This document shows, piece after piece, positions 1 to 8,762 of a DNA stretch of 64,000 bases (positions are counted from its first letter, which is position 1; each line of letters starts with the position of its first letter). The DNA lies in the NCBI GenBank assembly GCA_001983455.1, contig LJDB01000043.1, forward strand, positions 62,001 to 126,000, written 5' to 3'. A program made the translations under genes and the position numbers. The DNA is from Candidatus Epulonipiscium fishelsonii (GTDB taxonomy: Bacteria > Bacillota > Clostridia > Lachnospirales > Cellulosilyticaceae). Under the pieces are notes generated by a model, which was given only the letters and a program-made list of their open reading frames with translations, was not told the origin of the DNA and searched no databases.

Positions 1-78
1 AATATATAGTAATGTGTGCTTATTAAATACAATTTAGTTTCACTAGTATTACTATAGAAAAAGGACGACACTTCTAAA

Positions 79-1497
79 GTGAATATATTAGAAAGTTTAA
101 AAGAAAATATACGAAAAGCTGATAAAAGCAAAGTTAAATATTTAGTTGGAGCTTTAGAAGAAATATTTGATACAACAGAGCCTATATTGGATTTGCTTGG
201 CATTAGTGAGGATAAGCTAAAGAAGCTAACTAGTAGACATAAAATTAAATTAGATGCAATTTTAAAAAAATTATTTCAATCATCACCCTTAATGTTTCTT
301 GGAACTATTGGCTATTTAAATGATACAAATTATAGAGAACAATATGTTATAGGAAAATTAAAAGATGAAGATATAATTTTTATGCCAGTAGATTTTATTA
401 GAGAAACACTAAGGTTTGATGTACTTCATGCAGACAGCTTTATAAAAATTAAAGATAATATATATCAAATAGAATTTCAAACATCAAATGATAATATGGC
501 AATTAGATTTGCACGATATGGTTTGGAATATGGAATTGCTAACAAAGTATTTGATGAAACAAATAACATATATAAGATTATAATTCCAGAACAGTCTGTT
601 ATATTTTTAGAAAAAAATAAAGAAAATACAAGAAATAATAGTTATGAATTATTTTGGCGAAATAAAAAATTAGAACGTATTGAAGTCAAAGTTTTAAAGT
701 TATGGGAAATTGACATAGAAGACGTGCTAAACAATAAGTTATATAATTTATTACCAATACTAATATTTAAATATAGACTAAATTTAATTAATGCTAAAGG
801 TAATAAATTAACATTAGAAGAAGTAAAAAATGAGTTTTTACTTCAAAGTAGAGAAATTTTAAAAAAAGCTATAGATCTTAATAGAGAAATAAGAGAAGAT
901 GACATCGATATAATTATATCTGTTTTAGGAGAACTAGTAAATTATTTTGATGAAACATTTTTTGAAAATAGTATAAGAAAAGAAGGTGAATTTGAAATGA
1001 CATTTACGGAGCAAATAAATAGTTATAGACAACAAATAAATACTGCTAGAAAAGAGAAAGAACAAGTTGAAATGACGTTAAACAATTATAAGCAACAAAT
1101 AAATACTGCCCAGCAAGAGAAAGAACAAATCGAAATGACATTTACGGAGCAAATAAATAGTTATAGACAACAAATAAATACTGCTAGAAAAGAGAAAGAA
1201 CAAGTTGAAATGACATTTATAGAGCAAATAAACGATTATAAGCAACAAATAAATGATGCTAGAAAAGAGAAAGAACAAGTTGAAGTGACGTTAAACAATT
1301 ATAAGCAACAAATAAATATCCTAAAACAGAAAGGATTACAAAAAGGAGAAATTAAAGGTAAAGTGGAAATGTTATATAAAGAATTTGAATATGAATTTGA
1401 AGAAATTGCAAGTAAGCTTCAAATTAGTGTTGAAGAAGTAAGAGATATAATTAGCAACTTAGAGAAAGAGTTTTATAATAAAACGAAAAGAAATTAG
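79..1497 (+). CDS. Rpn/YadD-like PD-(D/E)XK nuclease-family protein with coiled-coil tail
   Basis: The 472-residue product resembles Rpn/YadD-type proteins (recombination-promoting nuclease / putative transposase group). Residues about 90-160 hold a PD-(D/E)XK-like core: an Asp in RFDVLHAD, then the IEFQ motif and a following RFARYGLEY helix, as in that family. Residues about 306-420 are a Gln/Glu/Lys-rich coiled coil built of 25- and 21-residue repeats. The C-terminus (KGEIKGKVEMLYKEF, then an ISVEEVRDII helix) looks like the usual tail of the family. The start is GTG at 79, with AAAGGAC about 12 bases upstream, so it is slightly uncertain. It stands alone upstream of the ribosomal protein operon, which has its own promoter. 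Activity as a nuclease is inferred from the family only. Confidence 0.7.
   Translation: MNILESLKENIRKADKSKVKYLVGALEEIFDTTEPILDLLGISEDKLKKLTSRHKIKLDAILKKLFQSSPLMFLGTIGYLNDTNYREQYVIGKLKDEDIIFMPVDFIRETLRFDVLHADSFIKIKDNIYQIEFQTSNDNMAIRFARYGLEYGIANKVFDETNNIYKIIIPEQSVIFLEKNKENTRNNSYELFWRNKKLERIEVKVLKLWEIDIEDVLNNKLYNLLPILIFKYRLNLINAKGNKLTLEEVKNEFLLQSREILKKAIDLNREIREDDIDIIISVLGELVNYFDETFFENSIRKEGEFEMTFTEQINSYRQQINTARKEKEQVEMTLNNYKQQINTAQQEKEQIEMTFTEQINSYRQQINTARKEKEQVEMTFIEQINDYKQQINDARKEKEQVEVTLNNYKQQINILKQKGLQKGEIKGKVEMLYKEFEYEFEEIASKLQISVEEVRDIISNLEKEFYNKTKRN
994..1317 (+). repeat. In-frame 75/63-bp tandem repeats encoding a coiled coil
   Basis: Five consecutive units, each beginning with Glu-Met/Val-Thr and ending in KEKEQV or similar. 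The unit lengths are 25, 21, 25, 25 and a partial copy in residues. Some units are almost identical at DNA level, which suggests recent slippage or unequal recombination that preserved the frame. Confidence 0.85.
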
Positions 1498-1542
1498 ACA
1501 TGTGATTTTAATTAAAGAGCCAGCTAAAATTAGCAAAAAGCG

Positions 1543-1571
1543 TTGTATTAGTAAAAAAAGTATGATATAGT
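1543..1571 (+). promoter_or_regulatory. Sigma-A promoter for rpsB-tsf
   Basis: TTGTAT (1543-1548), a 17-base spacer and TATAGT (1566-1571). It lies about 150 bases before rpsB, leaving a long leader. Confidence 0.6.
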
Positions 1572-1585
1572 GTTATGTGAAAATG

Positions 1586-1618
1586 ATAGCAAGGACTTTT
1601 TTGACTGTTCTTTGCTAT
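1586..1618 (+). promoter_or_regulatory. rpsB leader hairpin, possible autoregulatory site
   Basis: ATAGCAAGGAC (1586-1596) pairs with GTTCTTTGCTAT (1607-1618), allowing G-U pairs, around a loop of about ten bases. It sits just after the predicted transcription start and is not followed by a clear U tract. rpsB leaders are often bound by S2 in bacteria; that role here is inference from position. Confidence 0.4.
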
Positions 1619-1724
1619 TTAAAACTTAAAACTAAAACACACGTCTATAAAGTAGCAGGTTGGTGCTTAAGTGTTACTTGTTATGATTAAAATAGACGGA
1701 GGTAAAACCAAGGAGGCAAAAAAA

Positions 1725-2468
1725 ATGAGTGTAATTTCAATGAAACAACTTTTAGAAGCAGGGGTTCATTTTGGACATCAAACAAGAAGATGGAATCCAA
1801 AAATGAAAAAATATATATTTACTGAAAGAAACGGTATATATATTATTGATTTACAAAAAACAGCAAGAAAAATAGACGAAGCTTATGAAGCAATGCGTAA
1901 AATTGCAGAAGATGGTGGAAAAGTTTTATTTGTTGGAACAAAAAAACAAGCACAAGAATCTGTAAAATCAGAAGCAATTAGAAGCGGAATGTATTATATT
2001 AATAATAGATGGCTAGGTGGAATGTTAACAAATTTCCAAACAATTAAAAGTAGAGTTGCAAGATTAAAACAACTTGAAACAATGGAACAAGATGGAACAT
2101 TTGATGTATTACCAAAAAAAGAAGTAATTGAGCTTCGTAAAGAAATGATCAAGCTAGAAGCAAACTTAGGTGGAATTAAAGAAATGAAAGACGTTCCTGA
2201 TGCAATATTTGTGGTTGACCCACGTAAAGAAAAAATTGCTATTCAAGAAGCTCATATTCTTGGAATACCTGTATTTTCAATTGTAGATACTAACTGTGAT
2301 CCTGAAGAGGTAGATCATGTTATCCCTGGAAATGATGACGCAATACGTGCAGTAAAATTAATAGTTGGAAAAATGGCAGATGCTATTATTGAATCTAATC
2401 AAGGACAAGTATTTGAACCAGAAGAAACATTTGCAGAAGCTTTAGCACAAAAAGAAATTAATGAATAA
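1725..2468 (+). CDS. rpsB: 30S ribosomal protein S2
   Basis: Ribosomal protein S2, a late-assembling protein of the small subunit that helps recruit S1-type proteins near the mRNA exit. The 247-residue product begins [19 protein letters not shown], the conserved S2 start, and contains [21 protein letters not shown] and [12 protein letters not shown]. An in-frame GTG/TTG-type start further upstream exists, but AGGAGG at 1711-1716 places the true start at ATG 1725. The C-terminus is a short acidic tail. It is first in an operon with tsf, transcribed from a promoter at 1543-1571 through a structured leader. Confidence 0.98.
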   Translation: MSVISMKQLLEAGVHFGHQTRRWNPKMKKYIFTERNGIYIIDLQKTARKIDEAYEAMRKIAEDGGKVLFVGTKKQAQESVKSEAIRSGMYYINNRWLGGMLTNFQTIKSRVARLKQLETMEQDGTFDVLPKKEVIELRKEMIKLEANLGGIKEMKDVPDAIFVVDPRKEKIAIQEAHILGIPVFSIVDTNCDPEEVDHVIPGNDDAIRAVKLIVGKMADAIIESNQGQVFEPEETFAEALAQKEINE

Positions 2469-2522
2469 GAAGTTAGTCTTATTATCATAAATAATGATAG
2501 AAAATCTTTGGAGGAAATTAAA

Positions 2523-3446
2523 ATGGCAGTTACAGCAGCAATGGTAAAAGAACTACGAGAAAGAACTGGAGCAGGAATGGTTGATTGTAAAAACGTTCTT
2601 GTTGATGTTGATGGAAATATTGAAAGAGCAATTGAAGTATTAAGAGAAAAAGGGTTAGCAAAAGCTGCAAAAAAAGCGGGCCGTGTTGCAGCTGAAGGTC
2701 TTGTTAAAGAAGCAATTTCTTCAGATAAAAAGCAAGGAGCAATTGTTGAAGTTAATTCAGAAACAGACTTTGTTGCTAAAAATGATCAGTTTATTAAATT
2801 TGTAGCTCAAGTTGCTAATATTGTTTTAGAAAATGATTTAACAACAGTTGAAGAATTAAAAGCATTACCTTGGCCAGATGATACAAGTAAAACAGTTGGA
2901 GATATATTAACAGAAAAAATTTCTGTTATTGGAGAAAATTTGACACTTCGTCGTTTTGTAAAAATGTCAACTAATGGTACTATAGTTGCTTATACACATG
3001 GTGGTGGAAAAATTGTTGCTATGATTGATATGGCTGGAGAAGGACCAAAAGTTGAAGAAGTTGGCAAAAATATAGCTATGCAAGTTGCAGCTGCAAATCC
3101 ACAATTTATTTCAAAAGAAGATGTTTCTGAGGAAACAATTGCAAAAGAAAAAGAAATTCTTTTAACTCAAGCTTTAAATGAAAATGCAATAGCTGCTAAG
3201 CCAAAACCAGAAAATATTATTGAAAAAATGGTTGAAGGAAGACTTGGAAAAGAACTTTTCAAAGAAATTTGTTTATTAGAACAGGACTATGTAAAAGAGC
3301 CTTCTCTTACAGTAGAAAAATATGTTGTTCAGGAATTGAAAAACAAAGATGCAATTAGAGCTTTTGTTCGTTTGGAAACAGGAGAAGGAATTGAGAAAAA
3401 ATCAGAAAACTTTGCTGAAGAAGTAGCTAAACAAATTAATGGATAA
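2523..3446 (+). CDS. tsf: Translation elongation factor Ts
   Basis: EF-Ts, the guanine nucleotide exchange factor for EF-Tu. The 307-residue product has the N-terminal UBA-like domain with VKELRERTGAGMVDCKNVL (about residues 6-24) and the EVNSETDFVAKN signature (about 78-89), which contacts EF-Tu. The start is ATG 2523, set by GGAGG at 2510-2515; an in-frame start five codons earlier overlaps that site. It lies 54 bases after rpsB, the standard rpsB-tsf pair, and is followed directly by a strong intrinsic terminator. Confidence 0.98.
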   Translation: MAVTAAMVKELRERTGAGMVDCKNVLVDVDGNIERAIEVLREKGLAKAAKKAGRVAAEGLVKEAISSDKKQGAIVEVNSETDFVAKNDQFIKFVAQVANIVLENDLTTVEELKALPWPDDTSKTVGDILTEKISVIGENLTLRRFVKMSTNGTIVAYTHGGGKIVAMIDMAGEGPKVEEVGKNIAMQVAAANPQFISKEDVSEETIAKEKEILLTQALNENAIAAKPKPENIIEKMVEGRLGKELFKEICLLEQDYVKEPSLTVEKYVVQELKNKDAIRAFVRLETGEGIEKKSENFAEEVAKQING

Positions 3447-3457
3447 TATAGTGATGG

Positions 3458-3481
3458 GGACACTTTTATAGTGTCCTTTTT
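3458..3481 (+). terminator. Intrinsic terminator after tsf
   Basis: GGACACT (3458-3464) and AGTGTCC (3470-3476) form a perfect stem with a five-base loop, followed by TTTTT. Confidence 0.9.
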
Positions 3482-3484
3482 AAT

Positions 3485-3530
3485 TCGTGATAAGAGATTT
3501 AGGAACAATGTGACTAAATCTCTTATTTAA
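3485..3530 (+). repeat. Dispersed palindromic repeat (copy a)
   Basis: Begins TTCGTGATAA; ATAAGAGATTTAG (3490-3502) pairs perfectly with CTAAATCTCTTAT (3514-3526) around the loop GAACAATGTGA. It directly follows the tsf terminator. The same flank and loop recur at about 32.2, 46.1 and 58.55 kb, so this is a member of an intergenic palindrome family and not a second tsf terminator only. Confidence 0.85.
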
Positions 3531-3683
3531 AAATATAGTCATAATAATGAAATTATTTACTCTGGCTATTTGATTATAATTAGATTGTTGAATGTAAAAT
3601 TCTTTTTTCTTATTCATTTCAAAATATGTCTAGAAATATAAATGATTTTATGTTACAGTAAGATTGTTAGAAAGGGTGAAAAC

Positions 3684-4385
3684 ATGCATAAGAGAATTTT
3701 AATAAAGTTAAGTGGAGAAGCCTTAGCTGGAGAGGGAGGAAAAGGATTTAACCACAAGATTATTATTGAAGTTGCACAACAATTAAAACAGCTTGTTAAA
3801 GAAAATATACAAGTATCAGTTGTAATTGGTGGAGGAAACTTTTGGAGGGGACGGTCTTCTTCTGATATGGATAGAACAAAAGCGGACCAAATTGGAATGT
3901 TGGCCACTGTTATGAATGCAATATATGTGGCTGATGTATGTCGTAGTGAAGGAATTGGAACAGTTGTTCAAACTCCATTTATAGTGGGAACAATGACTGA
4001 ACTTTTTTCAAAAGACAAAGCATTGGAACATTTAGCACAAAATAAAATTGTATTTTTTGCAGGTGGAACCGGACACCCATTTTTTTCTACAGATACAGGA
4101 GCAGTTCTAAGAGCAGCTGAGATTGAAGTGGATGCGATATTCTTTGCTAAAAACATAGATGGCATTTATGATAGTGATCCTAAATTGAACAAAAATGCAA
4201 TTAGACACGATAGAATATCATTTAAAGAAATAATAGCAAAAAATTTGACAGCTATGGATTTGACAGCTGCTACATTATGTAACGAACAAAAATTGCAAAT
4301 AATAGTATTTAGCTTGGATCCGTATAACGCAATTTTAAAAGCAGTTAATGGTGAAATTGCTGGTACAACAATTTTCCCAGATTAA
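3684..4385 (+). CDS. pyrH: UMP kinase
   Basis: Bacterial UMP kinase of the amino acid kinase fold; it phosphorylates UMP to UDP with ATP. The 233-residue product starts MHKRILIKLSGEALAGE (phosphate-binding Lys and Gly residues) and contains VIGGGNFWRGR (about residues 49-59), RTKADQIGMLATVMNA and the DGIYDSDPK segment near 157-166. The start is ATG 3684, chosen by AAAGGGTGA at 3671-3679; an upstream in-frame start lacks a ribosome-binding site. It is followed by frr after 29 bases, the usual pyrH-frr pair. No convincing promoter with correct spacing was found in the gap after the palindrome. Confidence 0.98.
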   Translation: MHKRILIKLSGEALAGEGGKGFNHKIIIEVAQQLKQLVKENIQVSVVIGGGNFWRGRSSSDMDRTKADQIGMLATVMNAIYVADVCRSEGIGTVVQTPFIVGTMTELFSKDKALEHLAQNKIVFFAGGTGHPFFSTDTGAVLRAAEIEVDAIFFAKNIDGIYDSDPKLNKNAIRHDRISFKEIIAKNLTAMDLTAATLCNEQKLQIIVFSLDPYNAILKAVNGEIAGTTIFPD

Positions 4386-4414
4386 ATTTTAAATCAACTA
4401 AGGAGATAAGAATA

Positions 4415-4966
4415 ATGGAACAAATAAATAATTTTAAACAAAAGCTTGATAAAACTATTGTATCACTAAAAGAAGACTTTAATACAGTCAGAGCTGGAAG
4501 AGCTAATCCCCATGTATTAGATAAATTAACAGTAGATTACTACGGAGCACCTACCCCTATAGCTCAAGTTGGAAACATTACTATACCCGAAGCACGTATA
4601 TTACAAATTCAACCTTGGGACTCATCTTTATTAAAACAAATTGAAAAAACTATTAATGAAGCAGATATTAATATAAATCCATCAAATGATGGAAAAGTTA
4701 TCCGATTAATTTTCCCAGAACTTACAGAAGATAGAAGAAAAGAACTAACAAAAGAAGTTAAGAAAAAAGGTGAAAATGCTAAAGTTGCTGTTAGAAACTT
4801 GAGAAGAGATGTTATGGATGAATTGAAAAAATTAGAAAAAAGCCATCAAATTAGTGAAGATGAACTTTCACGTCATGAGGCTGAAGTGCAAAAGATAACA
4901 GATAAGTTTGTAGCTGAAATAGATAAAAATATCGAGGCAAAAAATAAGGAAATTTTATCTGTATGA
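4415..4966 (+). CDS. frr: Ribosome recycling factor
   Basis: Ribosome recycling factor, which with EF-G splits post-termination ribosomes. The 183-residue length is typical (about 185). The features are VRAGRANPHVLDKLTVDYYG (about residues 25-44), a QIQPWD turn and the long C-terminal three-helix bundle containing DRRKELTKEVKKKGENAKVA. AAGGAGA lies ahead of ATG 4415. It is co-transcribed with pyrH and ends at an intrinsic terminator. Confidence 0.98.
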   Translation: MEQINNFKQKLDKTIVSLKEDFNTVRAGRANPHVLDKLTVDYYGAPTPIAQVGNITIPEARILQIQPWDSSLLKQIEKTINEADININPSNDGKVIRLIFPELTEDRRKELTKEVKKKGENAKVAVRNLRRDVMDELKKLEKSHQISEDELSRHEAEVQKITDKFVAEIDKNIEAKNKEILSV

Positions 4967-4990
4967 AAACTCCTCATAGAGGAGTTTTTT
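4967..4990 (+). terminator. Intrinsic terminator after frr
   Basis: AACTCCTC (4968-4975) and GAGGAGTT (4979-4986) form an 8-bp stem with a tight loop and a T6 tract. uppS follows only about 35 bases later, so read-through may feed it. Confidence 0.9.
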
Positions 4991-5025
4991 ATATATTATC
5001 AAGTCTTTAAGTTGGAGGAATTTTT

Positions 5026-5715
5026 ATGCATGTTGCAATTATAATGGATGGCAATGGAAGATGGGCCAAACAAAAAGGAATAAGCAGGAATGAAGGGCAT
5101 AAAATAGGTAGTGAAACGTTAAAAAAAATTGTTAGGTATGCAGATACAGTTGGAATTGAGTATATAACTGTGTATGCGTTTTCCACTGAAAATTGGAATA
5201 GGCCAAAAGAAGAAGTAGAAGGTCTGATGAACTTGTTAACACAGTATTTGATAGGAAATATAAAAAATGCTAAAAAAGAGAACTTAAGATTTAGATTGAT
5301 TGGTCGCAGAGATAATTTGCCTCCTAAAATGTGTAGACAGATTGATAAATTAGAACAAATTACAAAAAATAAAACAGGATTATGCTTATCTATAGCTTTA
5401 AATTATGGCGGAAGAGATGAAATTGTTAGAGCTTGCAAAGCATTAGCTGAGGATGTAAAAAAGGAAAAATGTAGCATAGATGAAATAAATGAAAAATTAT
5501 TTGAATCATATTTAGATACGCATAAACTCCCAGATCCTGATTTAGTAATACGGACTAGTGGAGAACTTAGGCTAAGTAATTTTTTAATATGGCAATTGGC
5601 ATATTCTGAATTTTATTTTACAGATTGTTTATGGCCAGATTTCACAGTTGATGAATTTAAAAAAGCAATTAATGCATTTAGCTTGAGAAAAAGACGATTT
5701 GGAAAGTCGGAATAG
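5026..5715 (+). CDS. uppS: Isoprenyl transferase (undecaprenyl diphosphate synthase)
   Basis: Cis-prenyl transferase that condenses isopentenyl diphosphate units onto farnesyl diphosphate to make the C55 lipid carrier precursor for cell wall synthesis. The 229-residue product begins MHVAIIMDGNGRWAKQ with the catalytic Asp at position 8. Later motifs are YAFSTENW, LNYGGRDEI, RTSGELRLSNFLIWQLAYSE (diphosphate-binding Arg residues) and FTDCLWPDF. It is slightly shorter at the N-terminus than the usual 240-250 residues. GGAGGA precedes ATG 5026. It leads the uppS-cdsA-dxr-rseP-ispG run. Confidence 0.97.
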   Translation: MHVAIIMDGNGRWAKQKGISRNEGHKIGSETLKKIVRYADTVGIEYITVYAFSTENWNRPKEEVEGLMNLLTQYLIGNIKNAKKENLRFRLIGRRDNLPPKMCRQIDKLEQITKNKTGLCLSIALNYGGRDEIVRACKALAEDVKKEKCSIDEINEKLFESYLDTHKLPDPDLVIRTSGELRLSNFLIWQLAYSEFYFTDCLWPDFTVDEFKKAINAFSLRKRRFGKSE

Positions 5716-5727
5716 GTAGGTGATATA

Positions 5728-6516
5728 ATGTTAATACGAGTGTTAACAGGGATTATAGGAGCTCCAATAGCTGTTGCAATTATTTATAAGGGAGGTTTAT
5801 TATTATATATAATTGGCGGAATTTTAGTTCTTATAGGTGCATATGAGTATTATAAAGTTGTGGGAGTAGTTTATAACCCGATAAAAAGCGTAGCAATGTT
5901 AAGTATTGTGGTATATTTACTAGGTTTAAATTATTTTGAGAATAGATACATTAGTTTTATAAGCATATTTTTAGTAATTTTGCTAATTATAAAAGTATTA
6001 ACATATCCAAAATATACTCTAGCGGATATAGGAGTCACATTAACAGGAGTTATATATATTGGAGAAATTTTTAGTTTAGTGCTATTAATTAGAAATATGC
6101 CAAATGGATTTTTTTGGGTATGTTTAATTTTTGTAAGTGCATGGGGAAGTGATACTTCTGCTTATTTTGCGGGTAGAGCACTAGGGAAACATAAACTTGC
6201 ACCTGTACTTAGCCCAAAAAAGACACTTGAAGGAGCAATTGGTGGAGTAATCGGAGCAGGAATAATGGATGCGATATTTTGTGGCGTTATGCATTATCTA
6301 GGTTATTGGACTTTTTCACTAGGATGGACTGTCTTAATTGGTTGTATATGTGCTGTGCTATCTCAGCTTGGAGATTTAGCAGCTTCTTCAATAAAACGTG
6401 AAATGGGAATAAAAGATTTTGGAAGCCTTTTTCCAGGACATGGTGGAGTTTTAGATAGATTTGATAGCATCTTGTTAATTGTACCGTTTGTCTATACTAT
6501 TGTAAGTGCTTTATAG
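5728..6516 (+). CDS. cdsA: Phosphatidate cytidylyltransferase
   Basis: CDP-diacylglycerol synthase: an integral membrane enzyme that converts phosphatidate and CTP to CDP-diacylglycerol for phospholipid synthesis. The 262-residue product has about seven hydrophobic segments, the SDTSAYFAGRALGKHKLAP...SPKKTLEGAIGG block (about residues 141-171) and the family signature SIKREMGIKDFGSLFPGHGG then LDRFD (about 221-246). It lies 12 bases after uppS with a GGTAGGTGA ribosome-binding site, as in most Firmicutes. Confidence 0.97.
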   Translation: MLIRVLTGIIGAPIAVAIIYKGGLLLYIIGGILVLIGAYEYYKVVGVVYNPIKSVAMLSIVVYLLGLNYFENRYISFISIFLVILLIIKVLTYPKYTLADIGVTLTGVIYIGEIFSLVLLIRNMPNGFFWVCLIFVSAWGSDTSAYFAGRALGKHKLAPVLSPKKTLEGAIGGVIGAGIMDAIFCGVMHYLGYWTFSLGWTVLIGCICAVLSQLGDLAASSIKREMGIKDFGSLFPGHGGVLDRFDSILLIVPFVYTIVSAL

Positions 6517-6557
6517 TTTACAGGATATGTTAATATATAAATTATAAGGAGAATATT

Positions 6558-7739
6558 ATGATTATTTTAGGTTCAACAGGTTCAATTGGAACACAAGCAC
6601 TAGATTGTATAAGGAAAGAAAAAAACACACATGTATATGGATTGTCTACAAATACTCAAATAGACTTGCTTGAAGAGCAAATTAAGGAATTTAAGCCCGT
6701 TGCTGTTTGTGTTGTAAACGAAGAAAAAGCAGTAGCTTTAAAAAATAAAATGAAACAACAAAATATAAAAATAGAAATATATGCAGGTGCAGAAGGTTTA
6801 ATTAAACTAGTTAAAATAAATCAAGCACATATAGTTTTAAATTCAATTGTTGGTATGGCAGGGCTTTTACCAACAATTGAAGCAATAAAAAGCGGTAAAG
6901 ATATTGCATTAGCTAATAAAGAAACACTAGTTGTCGCTGGGGAAGTTGTAATGAACCTAGCTAAAGAGTATAATAAAAGGATAGTACCCATTGATAGTGA
7001 ACATGCAGCTATTTGGCAGTGCTTAGGTGGGCCCTATGATGTAAATAAGTTGATTTTAACAGCTTCAGGTGGACCTTTTAGAGATTTTACTACAAAAGAA
7101 CAACTAGAAAATGTAACTTTAGAACAAGCTCTAAAACATCCGAACTGGGCAATGGGAAAAAAAATTACAATTGATTCCGCAACTCTCATGAATAAAGGAC
7201 TAGAAGTTATTGAGGCACATCATTTATTTAATGTTGCTCCACAGAACATTGAAGTGGTTGTGCATCATGAAAGTATCATTCATTCTATGGTAGAATATAA
7301 AAACGGTTCTGTTATCGCTCAACTTGCTATGCCTGATATGCGTCAGCCGATTTTATATGCTATAGATGCTTTAAATTATCATACAAAAGATGAATATAGA
7401 AATAAAGAATGTAATTATATTGAAAGATTAGATTGGAAAAAAATCAAAAGATTAACTTTCGATACTCCAAAAATAGATTTATTTCCTTGTCTAGGCTTTG
7501 CATATAATGCATTAGAAAAAGGGGGTACTATGCCTGCAGTATTAAATGCAAGTAATGAAGAAGCTGTGGCTGCATTTTTAGAAAAAAAGATTTCATTTAT
7601 TGAAATTTCTGAAATAATTCATCAAGTTATGAAAGCACACATATGTATAAGTAAGCCTAGTTTAAATAAAATTTTAGATATAGATAGATGGGCCAGAGAT
7701 TATACGTTAAAGATAATAGAACAGAAAGTAGGGATATAG
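6558..7739 (+). CDS. dxr: 1-deoxy-D-xylulose 5-phosphate reductoisomerase
   Basis: The second enzyme of the MEP isoprenoid pathway: it converts DXP to MEP with NADPH and a divalent metal. The 393-residue product starts with the NADPH-binding loop LGSTGSIGTQALD, and has ALANKETLVVAGE (about 114-126), the metal site PIDSEHAAIWQ (about 144-154), ASGGPFR and HPNWAMGKKITIDSATLMNK. The N-terminus is two to four residues shorter than usual; AAGGAGA at 6547-6553 supports ATG 6558. The next gene begins at the base after its stop codon. Confidence 0.98.
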   Translation: MIILGSTGSIGTQALDCIRKEKNTHVYGLSTNTQIDLLEEQIKEFKPVAVCVVNEEKAVALKNKMKQQNIKIEIYAGAEGLIKLVKINQAHIVLNSIVGMAGLLPTIEAIKSGKDIALANKETLVVAGEVVMNLAKEYNKRIVPIDSEHAAIWQCLGGPYDVNKLILTASGGPFRDFTTKEQLENVTLEQALKHPNWAMGKKITIDSATLMNKGLEVIEAHHLFNVAPQNIEVVVHHESIIHSMVEYKNGSVIAQLAMPDMRQPILYAIDALNYHTKDEYRNKECNYIERLDWKKIKRLTFDTPKIDLFPCLGFAYNALEKGGTMPAVLNASNEEAVAAFLEKKISFIEISEIIHQVMKAHICISKPSLNKILDIDRWARDYTLKIIEQKVGI

Positions 7740-8762
7740 TTGGTTATAATATTTATTTTAATGTTTGGTGCAATTGTTCTCGTTCATGAATGGGGACATT
7801 TTATTACAGCAAAGAAATTTGGTGTACAAGTTAATGAGTTTTCAATTGGAATGGGATGGAAAGTATGGGGTAAGTTCCATGATGGAACATTATATACTAT
7901 AAGATTGTTACCAATTGGGGGATTTTGTGCAATGGAAGGTGAAAATGAGGAATCTAACAACCCTAAATCATTAAGTTCCAAATCACCTCTGCAACGGATT
8001 GTAGTATTTGCAGCTGGTGCATTTATGAACTTTTTACTTGCTTGGTTATTATTTTCCATTGTTATTGGATATAGTGGATATGGAGGAAACACTATTAAAA
8101 GTGTAATTGAAAATTCTCCTATTGCAAATGCAGGAGCTATAGCGGGGGAAACTATTATTGCAATTGATGGGAAAGAAATTAAAACTAGAAATGATGTTAG
8201 CAAAATAGTTACTGATGGAGATATAGTGTATGGAGTTTCTATTAGAGGTTTAGATGGAAATGTAAGAGTCGTACCAATTAAGCCACAACCAAAAGAAGGC
8301 GGAGGAGTTGCACTGGGCTTTTATGCCGTTACGGAAAAAGGGAATGTTTTTGAATGTATTACTTTAGGTTTTTCTGAAACAATTTCTTGGGTTGATAAAA
8401 CTATAGAAGGATTTTTCTTGATAATTACGGGACAAGTACATTTAAAAGATATGATGGGAATAGTTGGAGTTGGGCAAGTAAGTGCTCAAGTTTGGAATGA
8501 AGGAATGAAATATAGTTATCTGGCAGCAATTATGAATACATGTCAATTAGCTGCATTGCTTTCAGTAAATTTAGCAGTATTAAACTTATTGCCTCTACCT
8601 GCTTTAGATGGTGGAAGAATATTTTTTACACTGATAGAGATTGTTCGTGGCAAACCACTAGATCAAGAAAAAGAAGGATATTTTCATGTTGTTGGATTTG
8701 TTTTTCTTATGGGCCTTATGATTGTGATATTTTTTAATGATATAGCGAGGTTGATGGGCTAA
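7740..8762 (+). CDS. rseP: Site-2 zinc metalloprotease RseP/RasP
   Basis: Intramembrane metalloprotease that cleaves transmembrane substrates such as anti-sigma factors after site-1 cleavage. The 340-residue product has HEWGH at residues 16-20 within the first membrane segment, a PDZ domain in the middle (about 120-190) and the second metal motif NLLPLPALDGGRI near residue 281. The start is TTG 7740, the base after the dxr stop; the alternative ATG 7761 would leave only seven residues before HEWGH. The stop overlaps the ispG start (TAATG), so the two are translationally coupled. Confidence 0.95.
   Translation: MVIIFILMFGAIVLVHEWGHFITAKKFGVQVNEFSIGMGWKVWGKFHDGTLYTIRLLPIGGFCAMEGENEESNNPKSLSSKSPLQRIVVFAAGAFMNFLLAWLLFSIVIGYSGYGGNTIKSVIENSPIANAGAIAGETIIAIDGKEIKTRNDVSKIVTDGDIVYGVSIRGLDGNVRVVPIKPQPKEGGGVALGFYAVTEKGNVFECITLGFSETISWVDKTIEGFFLIITGQVHLKDMMGIVGVGQVSAQVWNEGMKYSYLAAIMNTCQLAALLSVNLAVLNLLPLPALDGGRIFFTLIEIVRGKPLDQEKEGYFHVVGFVFLMGLMIVIFFNDIARLMG

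Noticed and set aside
1582-1686. Short leader peptide before rpsB
   Set aside because: An ATG-to-stop frame of about 35 codons exists but has no ribosome-binding site and covers the hairpin.
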